A stretch of DNA of 64,000 nucleotides, from assembly GCA_963664245.1 (NCBI GenBank), contig OY760934.1, forward strand, positions 1,240,001-1,304,000. The letters are read 5' to 3'. The notes beneath the pieces were generated by a model. The model had not been told where the DNA came from, searched no databases, and saw nothing but the letters and a program-made list of their open reading frames with translations. The stretch is from GCA-2711565 sp963664245. Lineage in GTDB: Bacteria; Bacteroidota; Bacteroidia; Bacteroidales; GCA-2711565. Position 1 is the stretch's first letter. Every line of letters starts with the position of its first letter. Of this stretch, positions 28,155 to 37,158 are shown piece after piece. The position numbers and the translations under genes are program-made.

Positions 28155-29171
28155 TTAGAAAATGTAGTTCCAACCATGCTTATCTTCTATTTCCCCTTCC
28201 TGGATCGCTTTAAGCGTAGCGTAAAGCTTTTGGGAAACCGGGCCGGGTTCCTTACCATCGCCGTAAGTAATTATTTTACCACTTTCGCGATCGTTAATTA
28301 AACCAATGGGAGAAATAATAGCTGCTGTACCACAAGCACCCGCTTCTTCAAAAGTTTCCAGTTCTTCAACAGCAACTGGACGGCGTTCTACTTTCAGTCC
28401 CAAATCTTTTGCAATTTGCTCCAGACTCATGTTGGTAATGGATGGCAAAATAGTTTTAGATTGAGGCGTAATGTAAGTATTGTCTTTAATTCCAAAGAAG
28501 TTGGCCGGGCCGGCTTCATCAATAAATTTGTGTTCTTTGGCATCGGTAAAAAGAACTGTAGAATAACCTTCGTTTTTTGCACGGTAAGCCGGACGCAAGC
28601 TGGCTGCATAGTTGCCACCAACCTTGATGTTTCCGGTTCCCTGAGGAGCGGTTCTGTCATAATCGGAAACCAACTGTACTTTTACCGGTTTGAAACCTTC
28701 TTTAAAGTACGGGCCAACGGGTCCGCAAAATACCACGAACATGTATTCACTAGCAGGTTTCACCCCTACTTCGGCTCCCGAACCAAACAACAACGGACGG
28801 ATATAAAGTGATGCGCCGGTTCCATAAGGAGGCAGGTATTTTTCGTTTAACTCAACCACCTTTTTTATAGCTCCTAAAAAGATTTCGTCCGGCACTTCGG
28901 CCATCATAATACCTTGTGCAGAAGAACGCATACGTTTGGCATTTTCCTGCCAGCGGAACATACGGATCTTTCCGTCTTTTCCGCGGAACACTTTCATTCC
29001 TTCAAAAGCTTCTTGTCCGTAATGCAAGCCGGTACAAGCCATGTGAACATTAATATATTCTGATGAAGAGACTTCTAATTCTCCCCATTTTCCATCACGG
29101 TAGTAACAACGGACATTATAATCAGTTTTAAAATATCCGAAAGGCAAACTACCCCAGTCAATATTTTCCAT
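28155..29171 (-). CDS. ilvE: Branched-chain amino acid aminotransferase
   Basis: PLP enzyme (fold IV) that makes or degrades leucine, isoleucine and valine by exchange with glutamate. The 338 residues fit the larger BCAT type. The PLP Lys is K183 in NIKVGGNYAASL, and the cofactor phosphate loop is seen in GTAAIISPIG. LHYGQEAFEGMK near the N-terminus is also characteristic. It has a terminator downstream and an 87-base gap from the DUF554 gene upstream, so it may have its own promoter. No ilv or leu genes adjoin it here. Confidence 0.95.
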   Translation of the reverse strand: MENIDWGSLPFGYFKTDYNVRCYYRDGKWGELEVSSSEYINVHMACTGLHYGQEAFEGMKVFRGKDGKIRMFRWQENAKRMRSSAQGIMMAEVPDEIFLGAIKKVVELNEKYLPPYGTGASLYIRPLLFGSGAEVGVKPASEYMFVVFCGPVGPYFKEGFKPVKVQLVSDYDRTAPQGTGNIKVGGNYAASLRPAYRAKNEGYSTVLFTDAKEHKFIDEAGPANFFGIKDNTYITPQSKTILPSITNMSLEQIAKDLGLKVERRPVAVEELETFEEAGACGTAAIISPIGLINDRESGKIITYGDGKEPGPVSQKLYATLKAIQEGEIEDKHGWNYIF

Positions 29172-29258
29172 AGATCGTAATTTTTTTATATCGTTAATAT
29201 GATTTTGTCTTGCGTTAAAGGTAGCAATATTTTCCGAGATATAATGTTGAATTGAATG

Positions 29259-29972
29259 TTAAAAAGGCAGAAAAAAACTTATAAAATATAAAATTTCATC
29301 CTTATAATAAACCAATAGAGCTATAACAAAAATTGAAGGAATCATATTGAGTATCCGGAGCTTCTTAATTTCTAAAATATTAATTCCAAGGCCGATGAGC
29401 AGCACCCCACCCACGGCCGATAATTCGCGTATCATGCTTTCGGTAAAAAAGGTGGTGAGCGAAGAAGCAAAAAGCGTAATTCCTCCCTGGTAAATTAGCA
29501 AAGGGATGGCCGAGAACCCAACCCCGACTCCCAAAGCCGAAGCCAAAGCAATGGAAGAAAAACCATCCATCAACGATTTCATCAATAAAAGCTGCGGGTT
29601 GGAATTCATGCCTTCATCGATGGCTCCGAGAATAGTTAACGAACCCATGCAGTACAATAAAAAAGCCGTAATCAGCCCGTCAGAAAATTTTTCGTTTTTT
29701 GTTTTTATTTTTAGTTTGAGCCAGGCACTAAACTTTTCCAAGCCTTTTTCCAATCCCAGCAATTCGCCGATAATTGATCCTACAACCAGACTGCCAATCA
29801 CCATCAAAAACTCCTGCATTTCCAGGGCCATTTTCACGCCCAAAAGAATGGTGAATAATCCGATGGCCTGAAAAAGAATGGCAATTAACTTTTTAGGCAA
29901 TTTTGTTTTGATAAGAAGCCCTATCAGGGTTCCTAAAATAATTGCCCCGGCATTAACAAGCGTTCCTGTCAT
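29259..29972 (-). CDS. DUF554 family membrane protein (YqgA-like)
   Basis: Inner-membrane protein of 237 residues with about seven hydrophobic segments. It begins MTGTLVNAGAIILGTLIGLL, the standard start of the DUF554/YqgA family, and contains FLYCMGSLTILGAIDEG typical of it. The function is unknown; a transport role has been guessed for the family. It follows the methyltransferase gene by 23 bases, so the proC-methyltransferase-DUF554 stretch is probably one operon. Confidence 0.88.
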   Translation of the reverse strand: MTGTLVNAGAIILGTLIGLLIKTKLPKKLIAILFQAIGLFTILLGVKMALEMQEFLMVIGSLVVGSIIGELLGLEKGLEKFSAWLKLKIKTKNEKFSDGLITAFLLYCMGSLTILGAIDEGMNSNPQLLLMKSLMDGFSSIALASALGVGVGFSAIPLLIYQGGITLFASSLTTFFTESMIRELSAVGGVLLIGLGINILEIKKLRILNMIPSIFVIALLVYYKDEILYFISFFLPF

Positions 29973-29995
29973 TGATAATCTTTTATTTTAATTGA

Positions 29996-31177
29996 TTATT
30001 GCTCCGCTCGACCAGGCTCAATAAGCAATTTTTCTAAATAATGTGTCGTGATTCCGTATTGTTGTTTCAGTCCGTCAATTTTAGACTGGATATTCTCCTT
30101 GTCAATTTCTTTATTCGATTTAACGGCTGCAATCATCAGGTTTTTCCCGGTGTGTTCGCTGCTGATAAATTCAAAAACATTGCTTTCGTAGCCATGCTTC
30201 TCTAAAATTAAAGCACGGATGGTATCGGTAATCATTTCGGCTTGGCGTTCCAGCAAAATACCGTATTTAAGCATCGGGATTTCGTTGGCGCTTGCGCTGA
30301 TTTCTTTACGGATTTGCTTATGGCAACAAGGTGCACAGATAATCAATCCGACCTCCGCCCGAATGCCTTTAAAAATCGCATCATCCGTGGCAGTATCACA
30401 AGCATGGAGGGCAATCAGCACATCGGTTTGTTGCAGATCAAAATCGATAATACTGCCTTTTTCAAACCCCAGTTTTTCAAACTTCGACTCTCTCGCAATT
30501 TGATTGCACAGTTCCACCAAATCCGGGCGCATTTCAACCCCGGTGATCTTCGCATCCCGTTTTTTTATATTCTTTAAAAAATCGTACAAAGCAAAGGTCA
30601 GGTAACCTTTTCCCGAGCCCATGTCTACAATTTGCAGTTCCTCGTTTTCAGCAAGCTGGTCAATCAAAGCATCAACAATTTCGATGTATTTGTTTATCTG
30701 CTTGAACTTATCGTTTTTTGACGGGCGAACCTTCCCCCGGGCATCGGTAATCTCCAAACGGTGCAAATAAAGAGCCAGGGGATCGACCCAGCGTTTCTTT
30801 TGATGATCGTGGGTTTGAATAACCGCTTCGGTAAACGCAGGCTCAGAAGTTCTGACAAAACCATTCCCTTTTTTATTTATGCTCAGCTCAAAATCCTGCT
30901 CCGTTGTAAACAAATGCAGGCGCATAAATTTACCGCCAAGAAATCCGGGAATAATTTCCAGGGCCTCGTCAATGGTGTAATTTTTAACTTCATCTTTGGT
31001 TTGGTAACGATACGTAAACGAAAGCATCAGGCCTTTTTTCAGCTCCACCTGACGGGCATAAATGTTTTTCAATTCCGCCGATTTGCTACGGGGCTTGGCC
31101 AGGGTTATTTTCACTAGGGTTCTGGCTTCAAAAGATTGCCTGATATTTTCCAGAAAGTTTACAATGGTCTCATTCAT
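29996..31177 (-). CDS. SAM-dependent methyltransferase (Methyltransf_32-like)
   Basis: 393-residue soluble protein. The N-terminal 170 residues are a beta-rich domain of unknown role. The C-terminal part is a class I methyltransferase with motif I VDMGSGKGYLTFAL and the acidic residue of the next strand in GVEMRPD. ICAPCCHKQIR, with the neighbouring HACDTA segment, is the hallmark of the Methyltransf_32 group. The substrate is unknown; RNA is plausible from relatives. It lies 44 bases after proC and 23 bases before the DUF554 gene. Confidence 0.82.
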   Translation of the reverse strand: MNETIVNFLENIRQSFEARTLVKITLAKPRSKSAELKNIYARQVELKKGLMLSFTYRYQTKDEVKNYTIDEALEIIPGFLGGKFMRLHLFTTEQDFELSINKKGNGFVRTSEPAFTEAVIQTHDHQKKRWVDPLALYLHRLEITDARGKVRPSKNDKFKQINKYIEIVDALIDQLAENEELQIVDMGSGKGYLTFALYDFLKNIKKRDAKITGVEMRPDLVELCNQIARESKFEKLGFEKGSIIDFDLQQTDVLIALHACDTATDDAIFKGIRAEVGLIICAPCCHKQIRKEISASANEIPMLKYGILLERQAEMITDTIRALILEKHGYESNVFEFISSEHTGKNLMIAAVKSNKEIDKENIQSKIDGLKQQYGITTHYLEKLLIEPGRAEQ

Positions 31178-31221
31178 CCGTACAAAGTTAAGTTTTTCAA
31201 TGAACTTATTTTTTAAAATTC

Positions 31222-32025
31222 TTAATCTAGCCTTATTTCATTTATTTTGCTGAACGACAAAAGCAAGCCTTTAATCAGTGCCGAACTCAAACCATTATGT
31301 TCCATTTCATTCAAGCCTGATATTGTACAGCCTTTTGGGGTGGTAACTTTATCAATAGCCATTTCCGGGTGGCTTTTGCTTTGGTTCAATAATTTTGCCG
31401 ATCCCAAACAAGTTTGTACACTCAACAAAAGTGCTTCCTCAGAACTAAAGCCCAACTGGATTGCCCCTTGGGTTGTAGCGCGGATCAGTCGCATCCAAAA
31501 AGCAATTCCGCTGCCACAGATAACGGTAGCCGCCTGCATCATTTCATCATCTACCTGAAGGGTTTTTCCCAACAAACTAAAAATCATTTCAGCCTTTGCA
31601 ACATAATCTTCGCCTGCCTTATTCGACGAGATGCAAGTCATCGATTCGCCAACCGATACGGCAATATTGGGGATACATCTTATAATAGGAACCTCTTTCG
31701 AAAAGTGATCTTCCAGAATTTTAATTGTTTTTCCGGTTATGGTCGAAATAATTAATTGTTTTTGAGCCAATACATGCTCTTTAATTTGCTGCGCTACATT
31801 TTTTAATTGGTTGGGTTGTACCGCCAGTATCACAACATCCGAATCTTTTATCGCCTCAACATTATCATTTGATTTAATGATATCATCCGGAATAAGCGTT
31901 TCGGATTCTATAAATTTTCTTTTTCTTGTAATTGTTATTTGATCTATACCGTCGTTTTTATAGTTTGAAATACCTAAAGCTATTGACAGGCCCAAATTAC
32001 CGGCACCAATAATCGTAATTTCCAT
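31222..32025 (-). CDS. proC: Pyrroline-5-carboxylate reductase
   Basis: Last step of proline synthesis, reducing P5C with NAD(P)H. The 267 residues begin with the Rossmann motif IIGAGNLGLSIA and carry VILAVQPNQL and CIPNIAVSVGESMT. The C-terminal dimerisation region contains TTPKGCTISGLNEME, the ProC signature (the usual GGTT is CTIS, a moderate variation). Relatives can act on other imino acids. It is transcribed away from htpG. Confidence 0.9.
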   Translation of the reverse strand: MEITIIGAGNLGLSIALGISNYKNDGIDQITITRKRKFIESETLIPDDIIKSNDNVEAIKDSDVVILAVQPNQLKNVAQQIKEHVLAQKQLIISTITGKTIKILEDHFSKEVPIIRCIPNIAVSVGESMTCISSNKAGEDYVAKAEMIFSLLGKTLQVDDEMMQAATVICGSGIAFWMRLIRATTQGAIQLGFSSEEALLLSVQTCLGSAKLLNQSKSHPEMAIDKVTTPKGCTISGLNEMEHNGLSSALIKGLLLSFSKINEIRLD

Positions 32026-32363
32026 TTTTAATAATTGTTAAATAATATGTAATACGTAAAAAATTATAAACCGAAATGACGGAGGGAAAAACCTCCTCTA
32101 ATTATACTACCCCAAAAAGGGAAGGCAAGGGAAAGCAGGAATACAAAACCCAGGAACAATGAGATTTTCCTGAATTATTGGATAATATATTCTTTCTTTT
32201 TGCATGAGCTGCAAAGGTAAGGTTAATCGTCAAAAAATGAAGCACCATGCGCCGGAAATATTTAATTTTTATGGGCTGAATTAAATTCAGCCATTTTGTC
32301 ATTTGAAAGCAAGTGGCATTTTCTTTGATGAACACAGTTCTGTTACTTAAAATTTGAAGGAAA
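32026..32363. other. Divergent intergenic region between proC and htpG
   Basis: 338 bases with no convincing gene. It holds a small hairpin GGAGG-(6)-CCTCC at 32081-32096 and a perfect palindrome GGCTGAATT-A-AATTCAGCC at 32274-32292. Near htpG there is a promoter-like TTTG (about 32310) with TTTCTTTG some 20 bases on, which could drive htpG. No CIRCE element was seen. Confidence 0.6.
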
Positions 32364-34274
32364 ATGCAACAAGGAAAAATTAATGTACAAACGGAAAACA
32401 TCTTTCCGATCATCAAGAAATTTTTATACTCCGATCATGAAATATTTTTGCGGGAGATTGTTTCGAACGCTACCGATGCCACCCAAAAACTAAAAACCCT
32501 TGCTTCGCTGGGAAAATACAAAGACGAGCTGGGCGATTTAACCATACAGGTAATTTTGGACAAAAAGGCTAAAACCCTGACGGTAAAAGACCGTGGTATC
32601 GGGATGACTGCCGAAGAGATCGACAAATACATTAACGAAATTGCTTTTTCAAGTGCCGAAGAGTTTGTGAAAAAATTCAAAACCAAAAGCGAAGCCGAGC
32701 GAAATGCCATTATCGGCCACTTTGGACTTGGATTTTACTCTTCTTTCATGGTTTCGAAAAGAGTGGAAATCTTGACCAAAACCTACAAAAAAGGCGGTTC
32801 AACCAAAGCCATGAAATGGGAATGCGACGGCAGCCCCAACTACACCATCACCGAAATTGACAAAGAAGACCGTGGAACCGAGATCATCATGCACATTGAT
32901 GAGGAATCCAAAGAATTTTTGGAAGAATACCGCGTGTTGGAACTGCTGAAAAAATATTCGAAATTCCTGCCAGTGCCGGTTCAATTCGGAACCGAAAAAA
33001 TAAGCGAAAAAGTTGAAGGAGAAAAAGATAAGGACGGCAACGACAAATACATCGAAGTTGAAAAACCAAGAATCATCAACAACATCGCCCCGCTGTGGAA
33101 AAAAGCCCCAACGGATTGCAGCGAAGATGATTACAAAAATTTCTACCGCGAGCTCTACCCCATGACTTTCGACGAGCCGCTTTTCCACATCCACCTGAAC
33201 GTGGATTACCCCTTTAACCTAACCGGTATTCTGTACTTCCCGAAAGTGAAGAAAAACCTGGAGGTTCAAAAAGATAAAATCCAATTGTACAGCAATCAGG
33301 TGTTTGTAACCGACTCGGTAGAAGGCATTGTTCCTGAATTTTTAACCCTTTTACACGGGGTCATCGATTCGCCGGACATTCCGCTAAACGTGAGCCGTTC
33401 GTACCTGCAAAGCGATCAAAACGTGAAGAAAATTTCCAACTACATCATGCGTAAAGTCGCCGATAAACTGGAAGAACTTTTCAAAAACGACCGCGAAAGC
33501 TTTGAGAAAAAATGGGACGACATCAAAGTGTTCATCCAATACGGAATGATTTCGGAACCTAAATTTTACGAAAGAGCCGAGAAATTCTCGCTTTTCAAGA
33601 ACGTTGACGACAAATACTTCACTTTTGAAGAATATAAAGAGCATATCAAAGAAACCCAGACCGATAAAGACAAAAAACTGATTTACATTTACACCAACGA
33701 CAAAGAAGATCAACATGCCTTTATCCAAACGGCTAAAGATCGCGGGTACGATGTATTGATGATGGACGGGGTGCTGGACAACCACTTTATCAATGCCCTG
33801 GAACAAAAATGGGGTGCTGATTCGATGTTTAAACGAGTAGACTCGGAAACCATCGACAAGCTTATCAGGAAAGAAGAGGATCAGCCTTCGAAACTGGACG
33901 ACAAGCAAAAAGAAGAATTGAAAAAAGTGATCGAAAGAACCATCGACACCAAAACTTTTACGCTTGAATTTGAGAACCAAAGCGAGACCGATCTTCCGTT
34001 TACCATCATCCGTCCAGAATTTATGCGCCGCATGAAAGACATGCAACAGTTGGGCGGCGGTGGTGCCATGTTCATGGGCGACATGCCGGATCAGTTTAAT
34101 TTGGTGGCCAATACCAACCACCCGGTTTTCACCCAAATCTCGGAAGAAAAAGAAGAAGCCAATCAGGATCAAATGGTAAAACAAATTTACGACCTGGCCC
34201 TTCTTTCGCAAAACCTGTTAAAAGGCGAAGCCCTTACCGAGTTCATTAAGAGGAGCGTAGACATTATAAAATAA
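32364..34274 (+). CDS. htpG: Molecular chaperone HtpG (bacterial Hsp90)
   Basis: ATP-dependent cytosolic dimeric chaperone. The 636 residues contain the GHKL ATPase motifs FLREIVSNATDA (Glu catalytic, Asn for Mg), KDRGIGMT, and GHFGLGFYSSFMV, the middle-domain Arg in LNVSRSYLQSD, and a C-terminal dimerisation region. The middle domain has a charged insert (KISEKVEGEKDKDGNDKYIE). The length is normal. A strong hairpin downstream ends the transcript before lemA. Confidence 0.97.
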   Translation: MQQGKINVQTENIFPIIKKFLYSDHEIFLREIVSNATDATQKLKTLASLGKYKDELGDLTIQVILDKKAKTLTVKDRGIGMTAEEIDKYINEIAFSSAEEFVKKFKTKSEAERNAIIGHFGLGFYSSFMVSKRVEILTKTYKKGGSTKAMKWECDGSPNYTITEIDKEDRGTEIIMHIDEESKEFLEEYRVLELLKKYSKFLPVPVQFGTEKISEKVEGEKDKDGNDKYIEVEKPRIINNIAPLWKKAPTDCSEDDYKNFYRELYPMTFDEPLFHIHLNVDYPFNLTGILYFPKVKKNLEVQKDKIQLYSNQVFVTDSVEGIVPEFLTLLHGVIDSPDIPLNVSRSYLQSDQNVKKISNYIMRKVADKLEELFKNDRESFEKKWDDIKVFIQYGMISEPKFYERAEKFSLFKNVDDKYFTFEEYKEHIKETQTDKDKKLIYIYTNDKEDQHAFIQTAKDRGYDVLMMDGVLDNHFINALEQKWGADSMFKRVDSETIDKLIRKEEDQPSKLDDKQKEELKKVIERTIDTKTFTLEFENQSETDLPFTIIRPEFMRRMKDMQQLGGGGAMFMGDMPDQFNLVANTNHPVFTQISEEKEEANQDQMVKQIYDLALLSQNLLKGEALTEFIKRSVDIIK

Positions 34275-34277
34275 TTA

Positions 34278-34352
34278 ATACCGATTAGCAAGTTATATGT
34301 CGCACAATTTCACTTCGTTCATTCTGCTCCACAACTTGTCTATCGGCATTAT
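34278..34352. repeat. Imperfect long inverted repeat downstream of htpG
   Basis: AATACCGATTAGCAAGTT near the left end pairs imperfectly with AACTTGTCTATCGGCATT near the right end, around a 40-base centre. It looks like a short palindromic intergenic element, possibly mobile in origin, and may add to htpG mRNA 3'-end structure. Confidence 0.5.
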
Positions 34353-34390
34353 TTTAAGAAATGTTTTGTTAAAAATAAAATAAGTTTTCG

Positions 34391-34422
34391 AACAGCGGCA
34401 ATAAAATGAACTTGCCGCTGTT
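34391..34422 (+). terminator. Hairpin between htpG and lemA
   Basis: AACAGCGGCAA and TTGCCGCTGTT pair perfectly (11 bp) around a 10-base loop and are followed by TTATTTAAG. It probably ends the htpG transcript. Confidence 0.65.
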
Positions 34423-34489
34423 TATTTAAGTTAGGGATTGTTTACATTTTTATATCTTAGACGATCCAAAAAACTAAAAACAGTGCACT

Positions 34490-35077
34490 ATGAAAAACAT
34501 TAAAAAATCTTGGATTACTTATGGCATCCTCACAATCTTAGTTATTTGGGGAGTTTTGGCTTACAACAAAATGGTAAAGCTTGATAAAGAAGCCGATGCA
34601 AAATGGGACATTGTAAATGCTGATTATCAAAGAAGATTAGACTTGATTCCCAACCTTGTGAATACGGTAAAAGGCTATGCCGATTTTGAAAAAGAAACAC
34701 TCACAGCCGTCGTTGAAGCCAGAGCGAAAGCTACCTCTGTAAATGTTTCGGCCGACAATTTAAACCCTGAGATGCTTCAACAATTTCAACAAGCACAAAC
34801 AGGATTTAACTCAGCGCTTAGCCGTTTACTTGTAACCATTGAGAAGTATCCAGAGCTAAAAGCAAATCAGAATTTTCTTGAACTTCAAGCACAATTGGAA
34901 GGTGCCGAGAACAGGATTTCTAATTCAAGAAGACGGTTCATCGAAGCAACAAAAGAGTACAACATTTACATTAGCAAATTACCAGCTGTAATTTTTGCAG
35001 GAATGTTTGGCTTTGATGAAAAACCCAGTTTTACTGCTGAAAAAGGTGCTGAAAAAGCCCCTGAGGTAAAATTCTAG
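34490..35077 (+). CDS. lemA: LemA family protein
   Basis: 195-residue membrane-anchored protein. One N-terminal membrane helix (about residues 9-25) is followed by long helices of the LemA fold, with the signature LDKEADAKWDIVNADYQRRL and DLIPNLVNTVKGYADFEKET. The function is unknown; lemA is nearly always next to TPM-domain genes, as here. The gene begins a three-gene plus-strand module with two TPM proteins. Confidence 0.93.
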   Translation: MKNIKKSWITYGILTILVIWGVLAYNKMVKLDKEADAKWDIVNADYQRRLDLIPNLVNTVKGYADFEKETLTAVVEARAKATSVNVSADNLNPEMLQQFQQAQTGFNSALSRLLVTIEKYPELKANQNFLELQAQLEGAENRISNSRRRFIEATKEYNIYISKLPAVIFAGMFGFDEKPSFTAEKGAEKAPEVKF

Positions 35078-35116
35078 AACAATGCACTGTTTGGAATATT
35101 AACTAATATCTTAATT

Positions 35117-35563
35117 ATGCGTAAATCAGCAAGAAGATTTTTTAGCAAAGAAGAAAAGAAACAAATTAAACACGCCATTATCAATGCCGAGCTTGACACT
35201 TCGGGCGAGATAAAGGTTCATATTGAAAACAACTGTGAGGAAGATGTGCTGGACCGTTCGGCCTACTGGTTCGAAAAACTGAAAATGCACAAAACCGAAT
35301 TACGGAACGGGGTACTTTTTTACCTGGCTATCCGTGCCAAAAAGTTTGCCATCATCGGCGATGTAGGGATTAACCAGAAGGTTCCCGAAAACTTTTGGGA
35401 CGAGGTGAAAGAAGAAATGAGCACCCAATTTGAGGAGGGCAAATTTGCCGAAGGACTGGCAGAAGCCATCGAGAAAACCGGGAAATTACTAAAAAAACAT
35501 TTCCCTTATCACTCAGACGACATAAACGAATTATCGGATGAAATATCATTTGGAAGAAATTAA
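35117..35563 (+). CDS. TPM-domain protein, soluble form
   Basis: 148 residues with a TPM (Psb32/MOLO-1-like) domain: GEIKVHIENNCEED, then GVLFYLAIRAKKFAIIGDVGIN, then the helical FEEGKFAEGLAEAIEKTGKLL. There is no signal peptide or membrane segment, so it is cytosolic, unlike its neighbour. Some TPM proteins have phosphatase activity in vitro, but the role here is unknown. It lies between lemA (39 bases upstream) and a membrane TPM gene, whose start overlaps it by 26 bases. Confidence 0.85.
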   Translation: MRKSARRFFSKEEKKQIKHAIINAELDTSGEIKVHIENNCEEDVLDRSAYWFEKLKMHKTELRNGVLFYLAIRAKKFAIIGDVGINQKVPENFWDEVKEEMSTQFEEGKFAEGLAEAIEKTGKLLKKHFPYHSDDINELSDEISFGRN

Positions 35564-36374
35564 GCTAAAAAAAACATTATTAATTCTTTTAGTAATCTTA
35601 TTGAGCGGGCAATTATTTGCACGGGAAGGTATTCCCAAGCCCCCGAATCCAGCTCGGCTGATTAACGATTATACAAAAACACTAACGACATCAGAAGTTA
35701 GCACTCTGGAAAGGAAGCTGGTAAATTTCGACAACAAAACCTCCAATCAAATTGTTGTACTTCTGGTAAATAGTTTTAACGGTTATTCGAAAGCCGAGTT
35801 TGCCGATTTAGTTGGCGAAGAATGGAATGTAGGGCGTAAGATGGAAGAAAACGGGATTGTTATTGTGGTAAGACCCAAAACCCGTTCCTCAAAAGGCGAA
35901 GTTCATATTGCAGTATCTAACGGACTGGGAGGGATTATTCCCGATGCCATTACAAAGCGGATTGTGGAATACGAGATGATCCCCTATTTCAAGAAAAACG
36001 ATTACTATAGTGCCCTGTATAAAGGAACTGATGTTTTGATGGGGCTGGCAAAAAAAGAGTTTAACAGTAACGATTATCTGAAGAAAACCAAATCGGGGAA
36101 CACCCTGATAAAAATACTTCCTTTTCTACTTATTTTGTTTATATACTATATTATTATGCGCTCCGGAAGTAGATCAACTGTGGGTGGCCGCAGAAGTGGT
36201 TCCGGATTATGGACCGCATTTTTCCTTGGAAGCATGATGGGCAGCGGCGGACGTTCAAGCGGTAGTTGGTCAAATTTCTCGGGCGGATCCGGAGGTTTTG
36301 GTGGCGGTGGATTTGGCGGCTTCGGTGGCGGAGGCGGCGGCTTTGGCGGAGGCGGTGCTGGCGGAAGCTGGTAG
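35538..36374 (+). CDS. TPM-domain protein with glycine-rich tail
   Basis: 278 residues. There is an N-terminal signal peptide (core LLILLVILLSGQLFA), an extracytoplasmic TPM domain (about residues 32-180, SNQIVVLLVNSFNG and ALYKGTDVLMGLA), one membrane helix (about 193-210) and a C-terminal low-complexity tail of some 50 residues that is almost all Gly, Ser and Phe, ending GGGGAGGSW. This matches the YgcG family. The start at 35538 lies inside the preceding gene by 26 bases, giving an N-terminus with a few extra residues before the signal core. With lemA and the soluble TPM gene it forms a conserved module of unknown role. Confidence 0.88.
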   Translation: MKYHLEEIKLKKTLLILLVILLSGQLFAREGIPKPPNPARLINDYTKTLTTSEVSTLERKLVNFDNKTSNQIVVLLVNSFNGYSKAEFADLVGEEWNVGRKMEENGIVIVVRPKTRSSKGEVHIAVSNGLGGIIPDAITKRIVEYEMIPYFKKNDYYSALYKGTDVLMGLAKKEFNSNDYLKKTKSGNTLIKILPFLLILFIYYIIMRSGSRSTVGGRRSGSGLWTAFFLGSMMGSGGRSSGSWSNFSGGSGGFGGGGFGGFGGGGGGFGGGGAGGSW

Positions 36375-36646
36375 GTTGATTTTTTTTTTGAATGATGATT
36401 TTTGATTGAAAATTGAGAATCGTAAATTTCAAATTGCACATTGCAAATCCATTTCCATTTTACCTTCCTGGTTTAATCTGCACATATTTAATATTTTTTC
36501 ATAAATTTATCGGTGCTGAAAGAAATGCTCCTCCCTGGCATTGGGAAGGAATGATGATTTTTTATTGATTATTTTTAATTTATTCTTGCACGAAGTTGCA
36601 GGATTAGAGATAAAAACATGGAAAACAATAATAAACATACACTAAT
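36375..36646. other. Intergenic region after the TPM gene
   Basis: 272 AT-rich bases with no clear gene. It has a small hairpin CCTCCC/GGGAAGG near 36529-36549 and a weak -7-like TATTCTTG close to 36592. Nothing else was recognised. Confidence 0.5.
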
Positions 36647-36991
36647 ATGACAATCAATTACAATAATACCTTATTAACATCTAAAGATTTTAATGATTCT
36701 ATATCTGGAACATCAGAAAAGTATAGATGTTGGGGATTTAATTCAAAAGAGATTTCTAGGCTTTCAAACTGCAACAATTTTATTTCAGTTGGGTCCATAT
36801 TAAGGATTGAACCAAGAAACAATCTCGTTAGAAGTTATACGTTCATAGATTTTTTTGAAAACATTTCAAGATTAAGCGAATGCCTAGAAAAGCATCCTAC
36901 AATAAACTCATTTTTCATTATCCCATTAGGTGATAATATTGATAGTCAAGATGTGGTTATTCAAGACATTTCCCAAAAACACAATCTATAA
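36647..36991 (+). CDS. Hypothetical protein, 114 residues
   Basis: No family is recognised. The sequence has no signal peptide and no membrane segment. The second half, RSYTFIDFFENISRLSECLE, looks like a real amphipathic helix and the composition is protein-like, but the gene is very AT-rich, has no evident ribosome binding site and stands alone between the lemA module and the HAD gene. It could be a recent acquisition, an orphan or a chance reading frame. Confidence 0.4.
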   Translation: MTINYNNTLLTSKDFNDSISGTSEKYRCWGFNSKEISRLSNCNNFISVGSILRIEPRNNLVRSYTFIDFFENISRLSECLEKHPTINSFFIIPLGDNIDSQDVVIQDISQKHNL

Positions 36992-37158
36992 ATTACAATA
37001 CGATAAAGATATCATCAAATGGAAAACTAAAAATCTGACAAAAAAGGTATTATAAAGAACCTTAATATTTAAAGATTTATACTTCCATCCTATTATTCAT
37101 TTCTCAATAATTTCCTAATTTGGCATTGATTACATTCAGCTAAACCAAAACCCAAAAC

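Noticed and set aside
32103..32190. Possible small structured RNA (SRP-like) near proC
   Set aside because: GGAAGG-type stretches were seen but the conserved SRP Alu/S-domain core is not present.
32102..32416. A 104-codon minus-strand frame in the proC-htpG gap
   Set aside because: It overlaps the htpG start, crosses palindromes and has a low-quality composition rich in Cys and Phe.
33384..34211. A 275-codon minus-strand frame opposite htpG
   Set aside because: It is a shadow of htpG with an implausible Phe/Val/His-rich composition and no promoter or family match.
35538..36374. Frameshift in the lemA-TPM module because the TPM genes overlap by 26 bases
   Set aside because: Both proteins are complete TPM domains with their own ends, so this is an ordinary overlap and not a broken gene.
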